A DNA stretch of 64,000 nt from Marinibacterium anthonyi (GTDB lineage Bacteria; Pseudomonadota; Alphaproteobacteria; Rhodobacterales; Rhodobacteraceae), in NCBI GenBank assembly GCA_003217735.2, contig CP031585.1, forward strand, positions 4,637,501 to 4,701,500. Direction: 5' to 3'. Of this stretch, positions 16,729 through 25,936 are shown one piece after another. The notes under the pieces are model-generated. The model was not told where the DNA came from. It did no database searches and saw nothing but the letters and a program-made list of their open reading frames with translations. Position 1 is the stretch's first letter. Every line of letters begins with the position of its first letter. A program made the translations under genes and the position numbers.

Positions 16729-17313
16729 TCAGTGCAGCTTGGCACCGACCTCTTCGATCGAGGCGTCGATCATGGCGGTGGCGTCGGCGCCGGACATCTG
16801 TCGGGCCATTTCGGCCCGGGCGACGGAAATCGCCACGGCGATGGCCCGGTCACGGACGTCCTTGACGGCGGCGGCCTGGGCCGAAGCGATCTGTTCATCC
16901 GCCGCGGCAAGCCGGCGTGCGATGGATTTCTCCAGATCGGCCTTGGCCTGGTCGGCAGCCGCCTGGGCGTCGGCCTTGGCCGCTTCCACGATGCGGTCGG
17001 CCTGTTCCTGAACCTGCGACTGCTTGCGCTCGTAGGAGGCCAGAAGCGTCTGGGCTTCCTCGCGCAGGGTGCGGGCCTCGACCAGTTCCGTCTGGATGGT
17101 CTCGGCACGCTTGTCCAGAAGCTGCCCGATCATGCCGGGCACCTTGAAGTAGACCAGCACGCCCAGGAACACCAGGAACGCGATCGACACGACGAAGTTC
17201 GTGTTGTCCAGCGAAAAGAACGCATCCGAGGCGGCAAACGCGGGGCTTGCGACGGCCAGGGTCACGGCGGCTGTCACGGCGGTGGTGAGGGCGGGGGCGA
17301 GGATCTTGCGCAT
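16729..17313 (-). CDS. atpF: F0F1 ATP synthase subunit b
   Basis: 194 residues: an N-terminal stretch ending in SPAFAASDAFFS that looks like a cleavable signal, one membrane helix (NFVVSIAFLVFLGVLVYFKVP, about 40-60) and a long charged coiled coil (QVQEQADRIVEAAKADAQAAADQ). It forms half of the b/b' peripheral stalk holding F1 against rotation. It is the last gene of the operon, four bases after b', and is followed by a strong terminator. The F1 genes are elsewhere, as usual in this group. Confidence 0.96.
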   Translation of the reverse strand: MRKILAPALTTAVTAAVTLAVASPAFAASDAFFSLDNTNFVVSIAFLVFLGVLVYFKVPGMIGQLLDKRAETIQTELVEARTLREEAQTLLASYERKQSQVQEQADRIVEAAKADAQAAADQAKADLEKSIARRLAAADEQIASAQAAAVKDVRDRAIAVAISVARAEMARQMSGADATAMIDASIEEVGAKLH

Positions 17314-17317
17314 CGGC

Positions 17318-17869
17318 TTATCCTTTCACGCGCTCGGAGACGGCCGCGTCGATCGCGGCGTCGTCCGGGGTCTGACCGAAGGCAGAGACGACGGCAGCAG
17401 CGGTTTCGGTCGCAACCTCGCGGATGCTCTCGATCGCGCCGGCGCGGATCTCGGCGATGGCCTTCTCGGATTCGGCGGTCTTCGCAGAGATCTGAACGTC
17501 GGCCTTGGCAATGGCGTCGTTCAGTTCGGCCTGGATGGCGGTCTTGGCTTCGGCGGCGATGCGCTGCGCTTCGACGCGGGCATCGGACAGCGCCTTTTCA
17601 TAGGCCTTCTCGGCCTCCACGGCCTTGACCTTCAGGTCTTCGGCAGCGGCGATATCGTTGGTGATCGTCCCGGCGCGGTCGGCAAGGATGCCGGCGATAC
17701 GCGGCAGGGCCACGCGCGTCAGAACCAGGTAGATGACGATCAGCGTGATGACGAGCCAGAAGATCTGGTTGGGCATCCATGTGCCGCAAAGCTGCGGCAT
17801 GCCGATCGCGGCGCCGTGGCTGTCCACGCAGATGCCGGCCACCTCTTCAAGGATGGGTTCGGTCGCCAT
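17318..17869 (-). CDS. atpX: F0F1 ATP synthase subunit b'
   Basis: 183 residues with an N-terminal domain [21 protein letters not shown], a membrane helix at [21 protein letters not shown] (about 32-52) and a coiled coil rich in Ala, Glu and Lys. The G-M-P-Q-L[12 protein letters not shown] pattern is the b' signature of photosynthetic and related bacteria, where b and b' form a heterodimeric stalk. It lies between atpE and atpF on the same strand. Confidence 0.96.
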   Translation of the reverse strand: MATEPILEEVAGICVDSHGAAIGMPQLCGTWMPNQIFWLVITLIVIYLVLTRVALPRIAGILADRAGTITNDIAAAEDLKVKAVEAEKAYEKALSDARVEAQRIAAEAKTAIQAELNDAIAKADVQISAKTAESEKAIAEIRAGAIESIREVATETAAAVVSAFGQTPDDAAIDAAVSERVKG

Positions 17870-17972
17870 AAGGTCCTCCGGTCGAGTGCTGTTCGTTTAG
17901 GCCTTCGGGCGGCCCGCTGGTGCGGTGCCGCCCGTCGTAAGGCCCGTCGTAAGGATCGTGTCGTCTGTCAGA

Positions 17973-18197
17973 TCAGACGGCGAACATCAGCAGCAGGGCG
18001 ACCAGGAACGAGAAGATGCCCAGTGCTTCCGCGAATGCGATGCCGATGAAGAGCGTGGCCGTCTGGCTGGCGGCAGCCGAAGGGTTGCGCAGAGCGCCGG
18101 ACAGGAAGTTGCCGGCCACGTTGCCCACACCGATAGCGGCTGCGCCGGAACCGATTGCTGCGAGGCCTGCGCCGATGTGTGCGAGATCGCCTTCCAT
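17973..18197 (-). CDS. atpE: F0F1 ATP synthase subunit c
   Basis: 74 residues forming the two-helix hairpin of the c-ring: [30 protein letters not shown] then a polar loop ALRNPSAAA and a second helix with the proton-binding Glu in [18 protein letters not shown]. The downstream gap of about 100 bases to b' is longer than the other spacings and may hold an RNA-processing or stability element that raises c yield. Confidence 0.97.
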   Translation of the reverse strand: MEGDLAHIGAGLAAIGSGAAAIGVGNVAGNFLSGALRNPSAAASQTATLFIGIAFAEALGIFSFLVALLLMFAV

Positions 18198-18266
18198 AGT
18201 GTTTCTCCTTACGATTGGAAGTTGGGATGGTTTTTGGAGGATGCGCGCCAGGCACGCACCGTCACG

Positions 18267-19070
18267 TCAGTGATGCGGGTGAAGTGCGTCCTTGAGGTAG
18301 ACGCAGGTCAGGATGGTAAAGACGTAGGCCTGGATGAAGGCCACCAGCAGTTCGAGCCCGTAGATCGCCACGACGCCGAGGATCGCGATGGGCGCGATGG
18401 CCGTGACCTGGGCGAACCCGGCAAAGACCTTCACCACCGCGTGGCCTGCCATCATGTTGCCGGCAAGTCGGATGGAATGGCTGACCGGGCGGACGAAGTA
18501 GGAAATCAGTTCGATGATGGCCAGGATCGGACGCAGCGCCAGCGGCGCGCTGGACACCCAGAAAAGCCCCAGGAACGCGGTGCCGTTCTTGACGAAGCCC
18601 AGGATGGTCACGGTCAGGAACACCGCCAGCGCCAGCACCGCGGTCACGGCGATATGCGACGTGGTGGTGAAGGCCATCGGGATCAGGCCGATGAAGTTGG
18701 CCACGACGATGAACATGAACAGCGTCATCACGTAGGGGAAGTATTTCAGCCCGTCCTTGCCGGTGACGTCCTCGACCATCTTGTAGACGAAGCCGTAGGC
18801 AAGTTCCGCGATCGACTGGCCGCGGCCCGGAACGATGGCGCGCTTGGAGGTTGTCAGCACCAGAAGGCCCATGATGCACAGGACGGTGATCAGCATCCAG
18901 AAGGTGACGTTCGTGGGCGTGATGAAGGTTATCGTGTCACCGCCGAACAGCGGCTTGACGATGAACTGGTCCATCGGGTGGAAGGTCAGACCACCACCGG
19001 CGGCGTCGGCCGCCCCGTGGGCTGCATCTGCTGCGTGGGTCTCGGTTGCGCCGTGCGTTTCGGTTGCCAC
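18267..19070 (-). CDS. atpB: F0F1 ATP synthase subunit a
   Basis: 267 residues, mostly membrane helices. An unusual Ala/His/Thr-rich start ([21 protein letters not shown]) precedes [15 protein letters not shown]. The essential Arg of the proton channel lies in [16 protein letters not shown], and the late [22 protein letters not shown] is the conserved last helix. It begins three bases after the atpI stop. Confidence 0.97.
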   Translation of the reverse strand: MATETHGATETHAADAAHGAADAAGGGLTFHPMDQFIVKPLFGGDTITFITPTNVTFWMLITVLCIMGLLVLTTSKRAIVPGRGQSIAELAYGFVYKMVEDVTGKDGLKYFPYVMTLFMFIVVANFIGLIPMAFTTTSHIAVTAVLALAVFLTVTILGFVKNGTAFLGLFWVSSAPLALRPILAIIELISYFVRPVSHSIRLAGNMMAGHAVVKVFAGFAQVTAIAPIAILGVVAIYGLELLVAFIQAYVFTILTCVYLKDALHPHH

Positions 19071-19073
19071 GTC

Positions 19074-19466
19074 TCAGCTCCTGTCCTCGTCGACGTCCTG
19101 CCCGGGGGCGGGCGCCGTGTTGCCCTTGGTCCCGGCCTCGGCCGCGACCTGTTTCGCCTGGATCTCGGCGGCCGATCGCATCATCGTCTTGATGCCGGCC
19201 ACGAGCCCCAGAAGTGTGAACAGCACGAGGAAGATCGGTGTCGTCCCGAACAGGACGTCCAGCCCGTACCCCATGCCGAAACCGATCGCGAGACCGGCTA
19301 CCATTTCGATCACCATCCGCCAGGCCAGCTGTGCCTGGGAATAATGCTCATCCTTGCGCGGAGCCGGTTCCTGAGCCTTCTTCGCCGCCGCAAGCCGCGC
19401 CTCGAGCCGGGCCATCCGTTCTTCGCGGCTGAGCTCGGTGCTTTGGTCGTCCTTCGGCCCGGTCAA
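19074..19466 (-). CDS. atpI: ATP synthase-associated protein AtpI
   Basis: 130 residues: a charged N-terminal helix (LSREERMARLEARLAAAKKAQ), then QLAWRMVIEMVAGLAIGFGMGYGLDVLFG and PIFLVLFTLLGLVAGIKTM, the two helices of the AtpI/F0F1-ATPase family, and a polar tail. AtpI assists assembly of the c-ring and metal supply in some bacteria. It is the first gene of the F0 operon, so the promoter must lie within 19467-19570. Confidence 0.92.
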   Translation of the reverse strand: MTGPKDDQSTELSREERMARLEARLAAAKKAQEPAPRKDEHYSQAQLAWRMVIEMVAGLAIGFGMGYGLDVLFGTTPIFLVLFTLLGLVAGIKTMMRSAAEIQAKQVAAEAGTKGNTAPAPGQDVDEDRS

Positions 19467-19570
19467 GACAGGTCCTCACGCAGGTGTCGGATAGGTTGCT
19501 AAGCACTAAACGGGCATGAGTCAATTGCCAGGATTGGGTGGCGAAGACGTAGGTATTGCATTGTTTTGTT

Positions 19571-19600
19571 TGAGTATTTTTTCAAATATGAAGACAGGGG
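19571..19600 (+). repeat. Dispersed intergenic box (copy B)
   Basis: GAGTATTTTTTCAAATATGAAGA followed by CAGGGG matches the T-run plus A/G box of the element at 1817-1852 but lacks the GC hairpin, so terminator function is doubtful here. It stands between the divergent atpI and ArsR-family genes. Confidence 0.5.
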
Positions 19601-19657
19601 TCATCGCGCCGCAGGCGCGTTGGGGCGCAAACGGATGGGAATGGCATATTCAACCGG

Positions 19658-20056
19658 ATGGTTGACGATACGATCGCGCTGCGGCACAGCGGATCCATGT
19701 CCACATCGCTTGACGCCGTCTTTGCCGCCCTGGCCGACCCGACCCGTCGGGCGATCCTGACCATGTTGCTGGAAGACGACATGGCGGTCACCGACGTGGC
19801 CGAGCCGTTCGAGATGTCTCTGGCGGCGATTTCCAAGCACCTGACGATCCTCACCCGCGCCGGGCTTATCGCGCAGGAAAAGCGCGGGCGGGTGAAATGG
19901 TGCAAGCTGGAGCCGGACGCGCTGAAGGCGGCGTCGGTCTGGATGCAGGGGTTCGGGCAGTTCGAGCCGGTGCACCTGGACGCGTTCGAGCGGTTCCTGA
20001 AGGTGGAACTGCGGGACGAGGGGGATGAGCCGGCCCAGGCGACGGACAACCCGTAG
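19658..20056 (+). CDS. ArsR/SmtB-family transcriptional regulator
   Basis: 132 residues; an internal ATG at 19697 (MSTSLDAVFAALADPTRRAIL) is an alternative start nearer the family norm. The winged helix is complete: ALADPTRRAILTMLLEDDMAVTDVAEPFEMSLAAISKHLTILTRAGLI and REKRGRVKW-type wing. No CVC metal motif of true arsenic sensors is present, so it belongs to the metal-independent branch (SdpR/YdfF-like) that often pairs with START-domain proteins. No such partner is adjacent. It is not evidently linked to the ars genes at 40-43 kb. Confidence 0.88.
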   Translation: MVDDTIALRHSGSMSTSLDAVFAALADPTRRAILTMLLEDDMAVTDVAEPFEMSLAAISKHLTILTRAGLIAQEKRGRVKWCKLEPDALKAASVWMQGFGQFEPVHLDAFERFLKVELRDEGDEPAQATDNP

Positions 20057-20065
20057 CCGGTCGGA

Positions 20066-21007
20066 TCATGCACCACCCTTCGCCAGGGGCCTTCCATCGG
20101 AAGGCTTCGGATCCTGTTCCAGCAGCAGAAGCAGGGCCACGACCGTCATGGCGATGCCCAGGAAGACCTTCAGCGGCGGCGCCCCGTTGCCCATGGCCAG
20201 TTCGCACAGGATGACCCAGCTTGGTGTCAGATACGTGTAGGCCATGACCTTGGCCGAGGGCAGGCGCAGGGTGGCGAACTGCAGAAGCACGAAGGTCGAG
20301 GCCGAGGCGAAGAGCGCCAGGTAGATCAGCGTGATCCAGACCAGCGGCCGCAGCGCGGACCAGTCGGTGGCCATGATGTCGGGCCAGCCCCAGGCCGTCA
20401 GCACGACGAACCCCGCGATCAGCATGCCGAAGGTGAAGACCACGGGCCGTTCGCCCCGGTTCAGGCGGCGCACCATGGGTGTATAGATCGCGTGGCTGAT
20501 GCAGCCCAGGAAATAGATCGCCTCACCCCGGCCGATCTGCATCGCCTTCAGCGCCGCCCAGTCGCCGCGAAAGATCACCCAGACGGCGCCCCCTGCCCCG
20601 ATGGCCAGCGCCAGCGCCATCTGGCGGGTGGTGACCTGGCGCAGCAGCACGTAGCCGAAGACCGCCGACAGGATCGGCGTCAGGGTGAAGACGGCCGATG
20701 TATTGAGCGCCGAGGCGGTTTGCAGCCCGACGAACATCAGCACGAAGTAGAGCGCGAAGAGCGCGCCCAGCACCAGGTAGCGCCAGGGCGCGCGGACCGC
20801 GCTGCGGGGGATGCCCCCGGTGACCAGGGCCGCGATGCCGATGACCACGGCGGCGATGGCAAAGCGGGCGGCGTTGATCGCGGCCGGGGCGATTTCGCCC
20901 GCGACCTGGGCGCCCAGCACGAAGGATCCCGCCACCAGCGCCGAAAAGGTCAGCATCGCCAGATGCCCCTGCATGGCCGGGGTGAGGGACCTGATCACAG
21001 GCCCCAT
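20066..21007 (-). CDS. EamA (DMT) family transporter
   Basis: 313 residues from ATG 21007, which overlaps the LysR stop by 13 bases; ATG 20974 is an alternative. Ten hydrophobic helices arranged as two EamA repeats are visible: for example LTFSALVAGSFVLGAQVAGE, YLVLGALFALYFVLMFVGLQ, LNTSAVFTLTPILSAVFGYVLL, VTLIYLALFASAST-like and VFLGIAMTVVALLLLLEQ. It is an inner-membrane exporter of small metabolites; substrate unknown. The LysR gene immediately upstream is probably its regulator or co-expressed with it. Confidence 0.88.
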   Translation of the reverse strand: MGPVIRSLTPAMQGHLAMLTFSALVAGSFVLGAQVAGEIAPAAINAARFAIAAVVIGIAALVTGGIPRSAVRAPWRYLVLGALFALYFVLMFVGLQTASALNTSAVFTLTPILSAVFGYVLLRQVTTRQMALALAIGAGGAVWVIFRGDWAALKAMQIGRGEAIYFLGCISHAIYTPMVRRLNRGERPVVFTFGMLIAGFVVLTAWGWPDIMATDWSALRPLVWITLIYLALFASASTFVLLQFATLRLPSAKVMAYTYLTPSWVILCELAMGNGAPPLKVFLGIAMTVVALLLLLEQDPKPSDGRPLAKGGA

Positions 21008-21873
21008 TCCTTGGCGCGGGACTTGATGTAGTTCAGGAAGGTCTGCACCTTGTGGGTTCGGTGCAGGTCCACGTGGGTCACGATCCACAGCGGCACCGCC
21101 CATTCCGGCAGCGGCGCCATCACCTCGACCAGGCCGCCCCGGCGGGTGGCATCGCAGCAGGCCAGGAACCCCATGCCCGTGCCGGCGGCAATCGCTTCTT
21201 CCATCGAACGGAAATCGGTCGTGCGGAACACCACCGGCGCGTTGGGCGCATGGCTGCGCATCCAGCGCGCGTGGGGGGCGCGGAAGTTCTCGTCGTCATG
21301 GCCGACGAAGCGGTGGGCGGAGAAGTCCGCAGGTCCCGCCGGCAGACCGTGACGGGCGACATAGGGTTCGCCCGCGTAAAGCGCCATGCGCTGCTGGGCA
21401 AAGGGCTGGACCACGTTGTCCAGCTGTTCGGGCGCGGTGCCGGCCCGGATGGCCACGTGCGCCTCGCCGTATTCCAGGCGAAAGATCCGTTCGCCGGTCA
21501 GGTAGCGGACGGTCAGATCGGCGTGCTTCTCCTGGAAATCGGCCAGCGCCGGCACCATCAGCGGCGCCAGCGTGTCGAGAGAGGTGATGACCAGTTCGCC
21601 GGTCATGCTGTCGCCCTGCCCCTTCAGGCGGCCGACAAGCTGGTTGAACTGGTCTTCCGTCGCCTGGGCCACGCGGGCCAGATCGGTGCCCGCCTCTGTC
21701 GCGGTATAGCCGCGCGCGTGGCGCTGGAACAGCTTCACGCCCAGCCGGGCCTCCAGCGCATCGATATGCCGGATGACCGTGGCATGGTGCACCCCCAGCA
21801 CTTCGGCGGCGCCGCTGACCGTTCCCAGACGCACCACCTGATAGGCTGTCCGGACCTCGTCCCAATTGTCCAT
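20995..21873 (-). CDS. LysR-family transcriptional regulator
   Basis: 292 residues from ATG 21873 (MDNWDEVRTAYQVVRLGT). The N-terminal helix-turn-helix reads TVSGAAEVLGVHHATVIRHIDALEARLGVKLFQRHARGY; the C-terminal substrate-binding domain starts near residue 90 (MTGELVITSLDTLAPLMVPAL). The His-His-Ala-Thr in the recognition helix is a less common variant. It precedes the EamA exporter on the same strand and is divergent from the racemase gene. Confidence 0.9.
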   Translation of the reverse strand: MDNWDEVRTAYQVVRLGTVSGAAEVLGVHHATVIRHIDALEARLGVKLFQRHARGYTATEAGTDLARVAQATEDQFNQLVGRLKGQGDSMTGELVITSLDTLAPLMVPALADFQEKHADLTVRYLTGERIFRLEYGEAHVAIRAGTAPEQLDNVVQPFAQQRMALYAGEPYVARHGLPAGPADFSAHRFVGHDDENFRAPHARWMRSHAPNAPVVFRTTDFRSMEEAIAAGTGMGFLACCDATRRGGLVEVMAPLPEWAVPLWIVTHVDLHRTHKVQTFLNYIKSRAKEWGL

Positions 21874-22067
21874 CTGCAACTCTCTGTGCGGAAACTCACA
21901 CTCAGTCCCGCTTTTTGGCACATATGTTCACCGAGACAAGAGCGGATTCCCGGTTGCCCCGATTTTGGCCCGGTCCTGCCCGATCTTCGGTCACCGGGTG
22001 GAAACCTGTGGCCCTGTCGGATCCTCTGGCCCAAGGTGACCGGAACCGGAAGAGCGGAGCGCGCGGA

Positions 22068-22808
22068 ATGAGGAAGATCGGCATTGTCGGCGGAGTCGGA
22101 TGGGTCTCGACGGTCGAATATTACCGCGCGATCGCCGAGGGCGCCGCGCGGCATTACGCGGCCAAGGGATTGAAGCCGCCGCTGCCGATCCCGCCGATGA
22201 CCATCGAAAGCGTGGTGCAGGCCCAGACCCGGGTGCTGCGCGGCCGCACCGGGGACGACGGAAGCTGGGCCGGGTTCGACGCCGTCTTCCGCACCGCGCT
22301 GCTGACGCTGGAAAAGGCCGGCTGCGCCTTTGCCCTGATCGCCTCGAACACGCCCCATGCCCGGCTGGCAGCGATCCGCAAGGGGGTGAACATCCCCGTC
22401 CTGTCGATCCTGGACTGCACGGCGACCGCCGCGGCCGATGGGGGGGCGGAACGGGCGCTGGTGCTGGGCACGGCGGTGACGATGGAGGCACGGGATTACG
22501 CGCTGGCGCTGGAACGCGAATGCGTCGCGGCGAATGCGCGACTGCCCGCGGATGCGATTGCCCAGATGCAGGCGATGATCGACAGCGACTTTCACGGCGG
22601 CGCATCGCCCGACGCCCGGGCAAAGCTGATCGATTATTGCCGGCGCCATGCCGAACCGGGAATGGCGGTGATCCTGGCCTGCACCGAACTGCCCCTGGCC
22701 TTCCCCGACCACCTGGACGACGTGACGTTCGAGGCCGACGGGTTTCTGTTCGTGAACCCCTGCGCCGCCCATGTCGCCGCCGCGCTGCGCCGCGCGCTGA
22801 CCGACTGA
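22068..22808 (+). CDS. Aspartate/glutamate racemase family protein
   Basis: 246 residues from MRKIGIVGGVGWVSTVEYYRAI. The family has two catalytic residues on opposite faces. The second Cys is present in LACTELPLAF, but the first, usually in a C-N-T-x-H motif, is replaced: here ALIASNTPHARL. Such Thr/Ser variants occur in YgeA-type broad-specificity racemases. Activity and substrate are therefore uncertain. Its promoter region is shared with the divergent LysR gene, which might regulate it. Confidence 0.85.
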   Translation: MRKIGIVGGVGWVSTVEYYRAIAEGAARHYAAKGLKPPLPIPPMTIESVVQAQTRVLRGRTGDDGSWAGFDAVFRTALLTLEKAGCAFALIASNTPHARLAAIRKGVNIPVLSILDCTATAAADGGAERALVLGTAVTMEARDYALALERECVAANARLPADAIAQMQAMIDSDFHGGASPDARAKLIDYCRRHAEPGMAVILACTELPLAFPDHLDDVTFEADGFLFVNPCAAHVAAALRRALTD

Positions 22809-22829
22809 CTGCCTGACTGACCCGAAGGC

Positions 22830-23543
22830 TCAGGCCGACGCCGGGCGGAGCCACTCCATGATATGGAAGAACGGGGCGTTCATGTACCTTTGCCGCTTTG
22901 CCTCCGCCCCGCCGTGGGGCGCGGGTTCGTCGAAATGGGTCAGCTGCAGCCCCTGCTCAAGGAAGGCCCGCATGTAGCCCGACAGCGGCCGGTGCCAGTT
23001 CCGGATCCGGATGCCCCGCCATTGAGCCCATTGCGCCCGTTCCTCGAGGTAGCGGTCCAGCAGCACCCGGCCCGCGCCATCGTCGCGCCAGTCGGCCCGG
23101 CCATCGCCACAGGTGTGATAGCCCTGCAGGTTCGCCACCAGGATCCGCCCGCCGGGGCGCACCACCCGCGCCATCTCGGCAATGGCCTTTGCATGGTCGG
23201 GGATGTCGATCAGGGTCAGGTAGCTGACCGCCATGTCGAACGCGTCGTCGTCGAAATCCAGCGCCTCGGCCCGGCCTGCCCGGTAGGTCCCACCCGGATC
23301 CAGCGCCCGCGCCCGTGCCAGCAGACCCTCGGTCGGGTCGATCCCCACGGTCGCGATGCCCTGGGCGGACAGCCAGCGACAGAATCGCCCCTCGCCACAG
23401 CCCACGTCCAGCACACGGCGCGGCGCGGCCGCCAGCACCCGGGCCTGCATCGGCAGGTCCAGAACAAAGGCCCGCCCGAAATCCCCCGCCTCGCCCTGTT
23501 CGTCGATCCAGGCTCCGGCCGAGGCGTCCCATCCATCCGACAT
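22830..23543 (-). CDS. Class I SAM-dependent methyltransferase
   Basis: 237 residues from ATG 23543; a GTG lies one codon upstream. Motif I is RRVLDVGCGEGRFCRWLSAQG (about 42-62), motif II ends in GIDPTEGLL, and the following blocks FDMAVSYLTLIDIPD and MARVVRPGGRILVAN fit the Methyltransf_11 type. The C-terminal part (IRNWHRPLSGYMRAFLEQGLQLTHFDEP) resembles small-molecule methyltransferases. Substrate unknown. It converges on the racemase gene. Confidence 0.87.
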   Translation of the reverse strand: MSDGWDASAGAWIDEQGEAGDFGRAFVLDLPMQARVLAAAPRRVLDVGCGEGRFCRWLSAQGIATVGIDPTEGLLARARALDPGGTYRAGRAEALDFDDDAFDMAVSYLTLIDIPDHAKAIAEMARVVRPGGRILVANLQGYHTCGDGRADWRDDGAGRVLLDRYLEERAQWAQWRGIRIRNWHRPLSGYMRAFLEQGLQLTHFDEPAPHGGAEAKRQRYMNAPFFHIMEWLRPASA

Positions 23544-23676
23544 CACACGCCCTTTCCCGCTGCGCCATCAGGGTTCTACACCACTGCGGCCGGCGGACAA
23601 TCCGGTTCGCCGCCCCCCGGGGGCGACCATGCGCCTTGACTCGCCCGCCCCAGCCGTCGTAAGCGCAGCCCAATTC

Positions 23677-23698
23677 ACCGGAAGCCCAGCCTTCCGGT
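23677..23698. other. Perfect hairpin in the ffh/methyltransferase divergent region
   Basis: ACCGGAAG (23677-23684), loop CCCAGC, CTTCCGGT (23691-23698). It sits in the 277-base gap before ffh without a T-run on either strand. It may be an operator or part of the ffh leader. The rest of this gap shows only GC-rich sequence and the ffh ribosome-binding site GTAGGAGG. Confidence 0.5.
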
Positions 23699-23820
23699 CC
23701 CTGCCCCGTGGCCGGGATCGCCCTCCACCAGCGCGTTGCGCCCGTGGGGGCGTTTGTGCATTGAGCCGTCGGCCCTTACATTCGGACCGGCAAGACGTAA
23801 CGGCGTAGGAGGCCGAAGAC

Positions 23821-25323
23821 ATGTTTGAAAATCTGTCCGAGCGCCTGTCAGGCGTCTTCGACCGGCTCACCAAGCAGGGCGCGCTTTCGGAAGACGACGT
23901 CAAGACCGCCCTGCGCGAGGTCCGCGTGGCGCTTCTGGAAGCCGACGTTTCGCTTCCCGTGGCCCGCGACTTCGTCAAGAGGGTGCAGGACCAGGCCACC
24001 GGCCAGGCGGTGACCAAGTCGATCACGCCGGGTCAGCAGGTCGTCAAGATCGTGCATGACGCGCTGATCGACACGCTGACCGGCGAAGGCGATCCCGGCA
24101 AGCTGAAGATCGACACGCCCCCGGCACCGATCCTGATGGTCGGTCTGCAGGGGTCGGGCAAGACGACGACCACCGCCAAGCTGGCCAAGCGGCTGATGGA
24201 ACGCGAGGGAAAGCGGGTGCTGATGGCCTCGCTTGACACCAACCGCCCGGCCGCGATGGAACAGCTGGCGATCCTGGGCAAGCAGATCGGCGTCGACACC
24301 CTGCCCATCGTCAAGGGCGAGGACCCGGTCCAGATCGCGAAACGCGCCAAGACGCAGGCCTCCCTGGGTGGCTATGACGTCTACATGCTGGACACCGCCG
24401 GCCGCCTGCACATCGACCAGGAGCTGATCGCCCAGGCCGCCGCCGTGCGCGACGTGGCCAACCCGCGCGAAACCCTGCTGGTGGTCGATGGCCTGACCGG
24501 CCAGGACGCGGTGAACGTGGCCACCGAATTCGACGACAAGATCGGCGTGACCGGCGTGGTCCTGACCCGGATGGACGGCGACGGACGCGGCGGCGCGGCG
24601 CTGTCGATGCGCGCGGTCACCGGCAAGCCGATCCGCTTCGTCGGTCTGGGCGAAAAGATGGACGCGCTCGAGACGTTCGAACCCGAACGCATCGCCGGCC
24701 GGATCCTGGGCATGGGCGACATCGTCGCGCTGGTCGAAAAGGCGCAGGCCACCATCGAAGCGGCGGAAGCCGAGAAGATGATGCGCCGGATGGCCAAGGG
24801 TCAGTTCTCGATGAACGACCTGAAGATGCAGCTGGAACAGATGCTGAAGATGGGCGGCATGGAAGGCATGATGTCCATGATGCCCGGCATGGGCAAGATG
24901 GCCAAGCAGATCGAAGATGCCGGGTTCGACGACAAGATCATCAAGCGCCAGATCGCGCTGATCCAGTCGATGACCAAGAAGGAACGGGCGAACCCCAAGC
25001 TGCTGCAGGCGTCGCGCAAGAAACGCATCGCCGCCGGTTCGGGCCAGGACGTGTCGGACCTGAACAAGCTTCTGAAGATGCATCGCCAGATGGGCGACAT
25101 GATGAAGAAGATCGGCAAGTCCAAGGGCGGCATGATGAAACAGGCCATGAAGGCGATGATGGGCAAGGGTGGCAACCCGGCCGACATGGCCGCCGGCATG
25201 GACCCCAAGGCGCTGGAAGCCGCGGCCAAGGCCGCCGGCGGACGGATGCCCGGCGGGCTGCCCGGTCTGGGCGGCGGCATGGGCCTGCCCCCCGGCCTTT
25301 CGGGCTTCGGCAAGAAGAAGTGA
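23821..25323 (+). CDS. ffh: Signal recognition particle protein Ffh (SRP54)
   Basis: 500 residues. The N domain is followed by the GTPase G domain with GLQGSGKTTTTAKLAK (P-loop), DTAGRLHIDQEL (G3), TRMDGDGRGGAALS (G4 region) and the closing GLGEKMDALE. The M domain from about residue 300 is methionine-rich (MLKMGGMEGMMSMMPGMGKM) and ends in a Gly/Pro/Met-rich tail longer than in E. coli. It binds signal sequences and 4.5S RNA and delivers ribosomes to FtsY. It heads the ffh-GNAT-aroQ-rpsP block. Confidence 0.98.
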   Translation: MFENLSERLSGVFDRLTKQGALSEDDVKTALREVRVALLEADVSLPVARDFVKRVQDQATGQAVTKSITPGQQVVKIVHDALIDTLTGEGDPGKLKIDTPPAPILMVGLQGSGKTTTTAKLAKRLMEREGKRVLMASLDTNRPAAMEQLAILGKQIGVDTLPIVKGEDPVQIAKRAKTQASLGGYDVYMLDTAGRLHIDQELIAQAAAVRDVANPRETLLVVDGLTGQDAVNVATEFDDKIGVTGVVLTRMDGDGRGGAALSMRAVTGKPIRFVGLGEKMDALETFEPERIAGRILGMGDIVALVEKAQATIEAAEAEKMMRRMAKGQFSMNDLKMQLEQMLKMGGMEGMMSMMPGMGKMAKQIEDAGFDDKIIKRQIALIQSMTKKERANPKLLQASRKKRIAAGSGQDVSDLNKLLKMHRQMGDMMKKIGKSKGGMMKQAMKAMMGKGGNPADMAAGMDPKALEAAAKAAGGRMPGGLPGLGGGMGLPPGLSGFGKKK

Positions 25324-25426
25324 TGGCACGCGGCGGACCACATAAACCTGTCTGCGGGACGGCGCATCGCGTCGGGCTCCCGCTGATATCTGGTGTCGCG
25401 CGGCAGCGCGGCCTTTGGGTCACGTC

Positions 25427-25936
25427 ATGACGACCGCGCCGATCATCGACACCCCGCGCACCCGCCTGCGCCCGCATGTCCTGTCGGACATGGACGCCTT
25501 CTGGGATTTCTACCAGGGCGACCGCGCCACCCATGTCGACGGGCCGAACAACCGCACGCATCTCTGGTACGGCTTCGCCTCCGAAGTCGGATCCTGGGAT
25601 CTGTGCGGCCATGGCGGCTGGGCGATCGAGACCCGGGACGGACAGTTCGCCGGCCAGGTCTGCATCTCGCAGCCGCCGCATTTCCCGGAACTGGAACTGG
25701 GCTGGATCCTCTTCGACGGGTTCGAAGGCCAGGGCCTGGCGTTCGAAGCGGCCTCCGCCGCGCGCGACTACGCCTTCGACACGCTGAACGTGCCGACGCT
25801 GGTCAGCTACATCCACCGCGACAACACCCGTTCGCGCGCACTGGCCGAACGGCTGGGCGCCGTGGCGGACCCGGATGCGACACCGCAGGCCGAGACCGGC
25901 GTGGTCTATCGCCATCGGGCGGGAGGTGCGGCATGA
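25427..25936 (+). CDS. GNAT family N-acetyltransferase, array gene 1
   Basis: 169 residues from ATG 25427. RimJ/RimL-type pattern: DTPRTRLRPHVLSDMDAFWDFYQ at the start, GWAIETRDGQFAGQVCISQPP, and the acetyl-CoA loop LFDGFEGQGLAFEAASAARDYAFDTL followed by LVSYIHRDNTRSRALAERLGA. It is the first of five consecutive paralogues linked by ATGA overlaps. Substrate unknown; members of this group acetylate protein N-termini, aminoglycosides or small amines. Confidence 0.88.
   Translation: MTTAPIIDTPRTRLRPHVLSDMDAFWDFYQGDRATHVDGPNNRTHLWYGFASEVGSWDLCGHGGWAIETRDGQFAGQVCISQPPHFPELELGWILFDGFEGQGLAFEAASAARDYAFDTLNVPTLVSYIHRDNTRSRALAERLGAVADPDATPQAETGVVYRHRAGGAA

Noticed and set aside
19658-20056. ArsR-family gene as regulator of the ars operon
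   Set aside because: It lacks metal-binding cysteines and is 21 kb away with unrelated neighbours, so no link can be supported.
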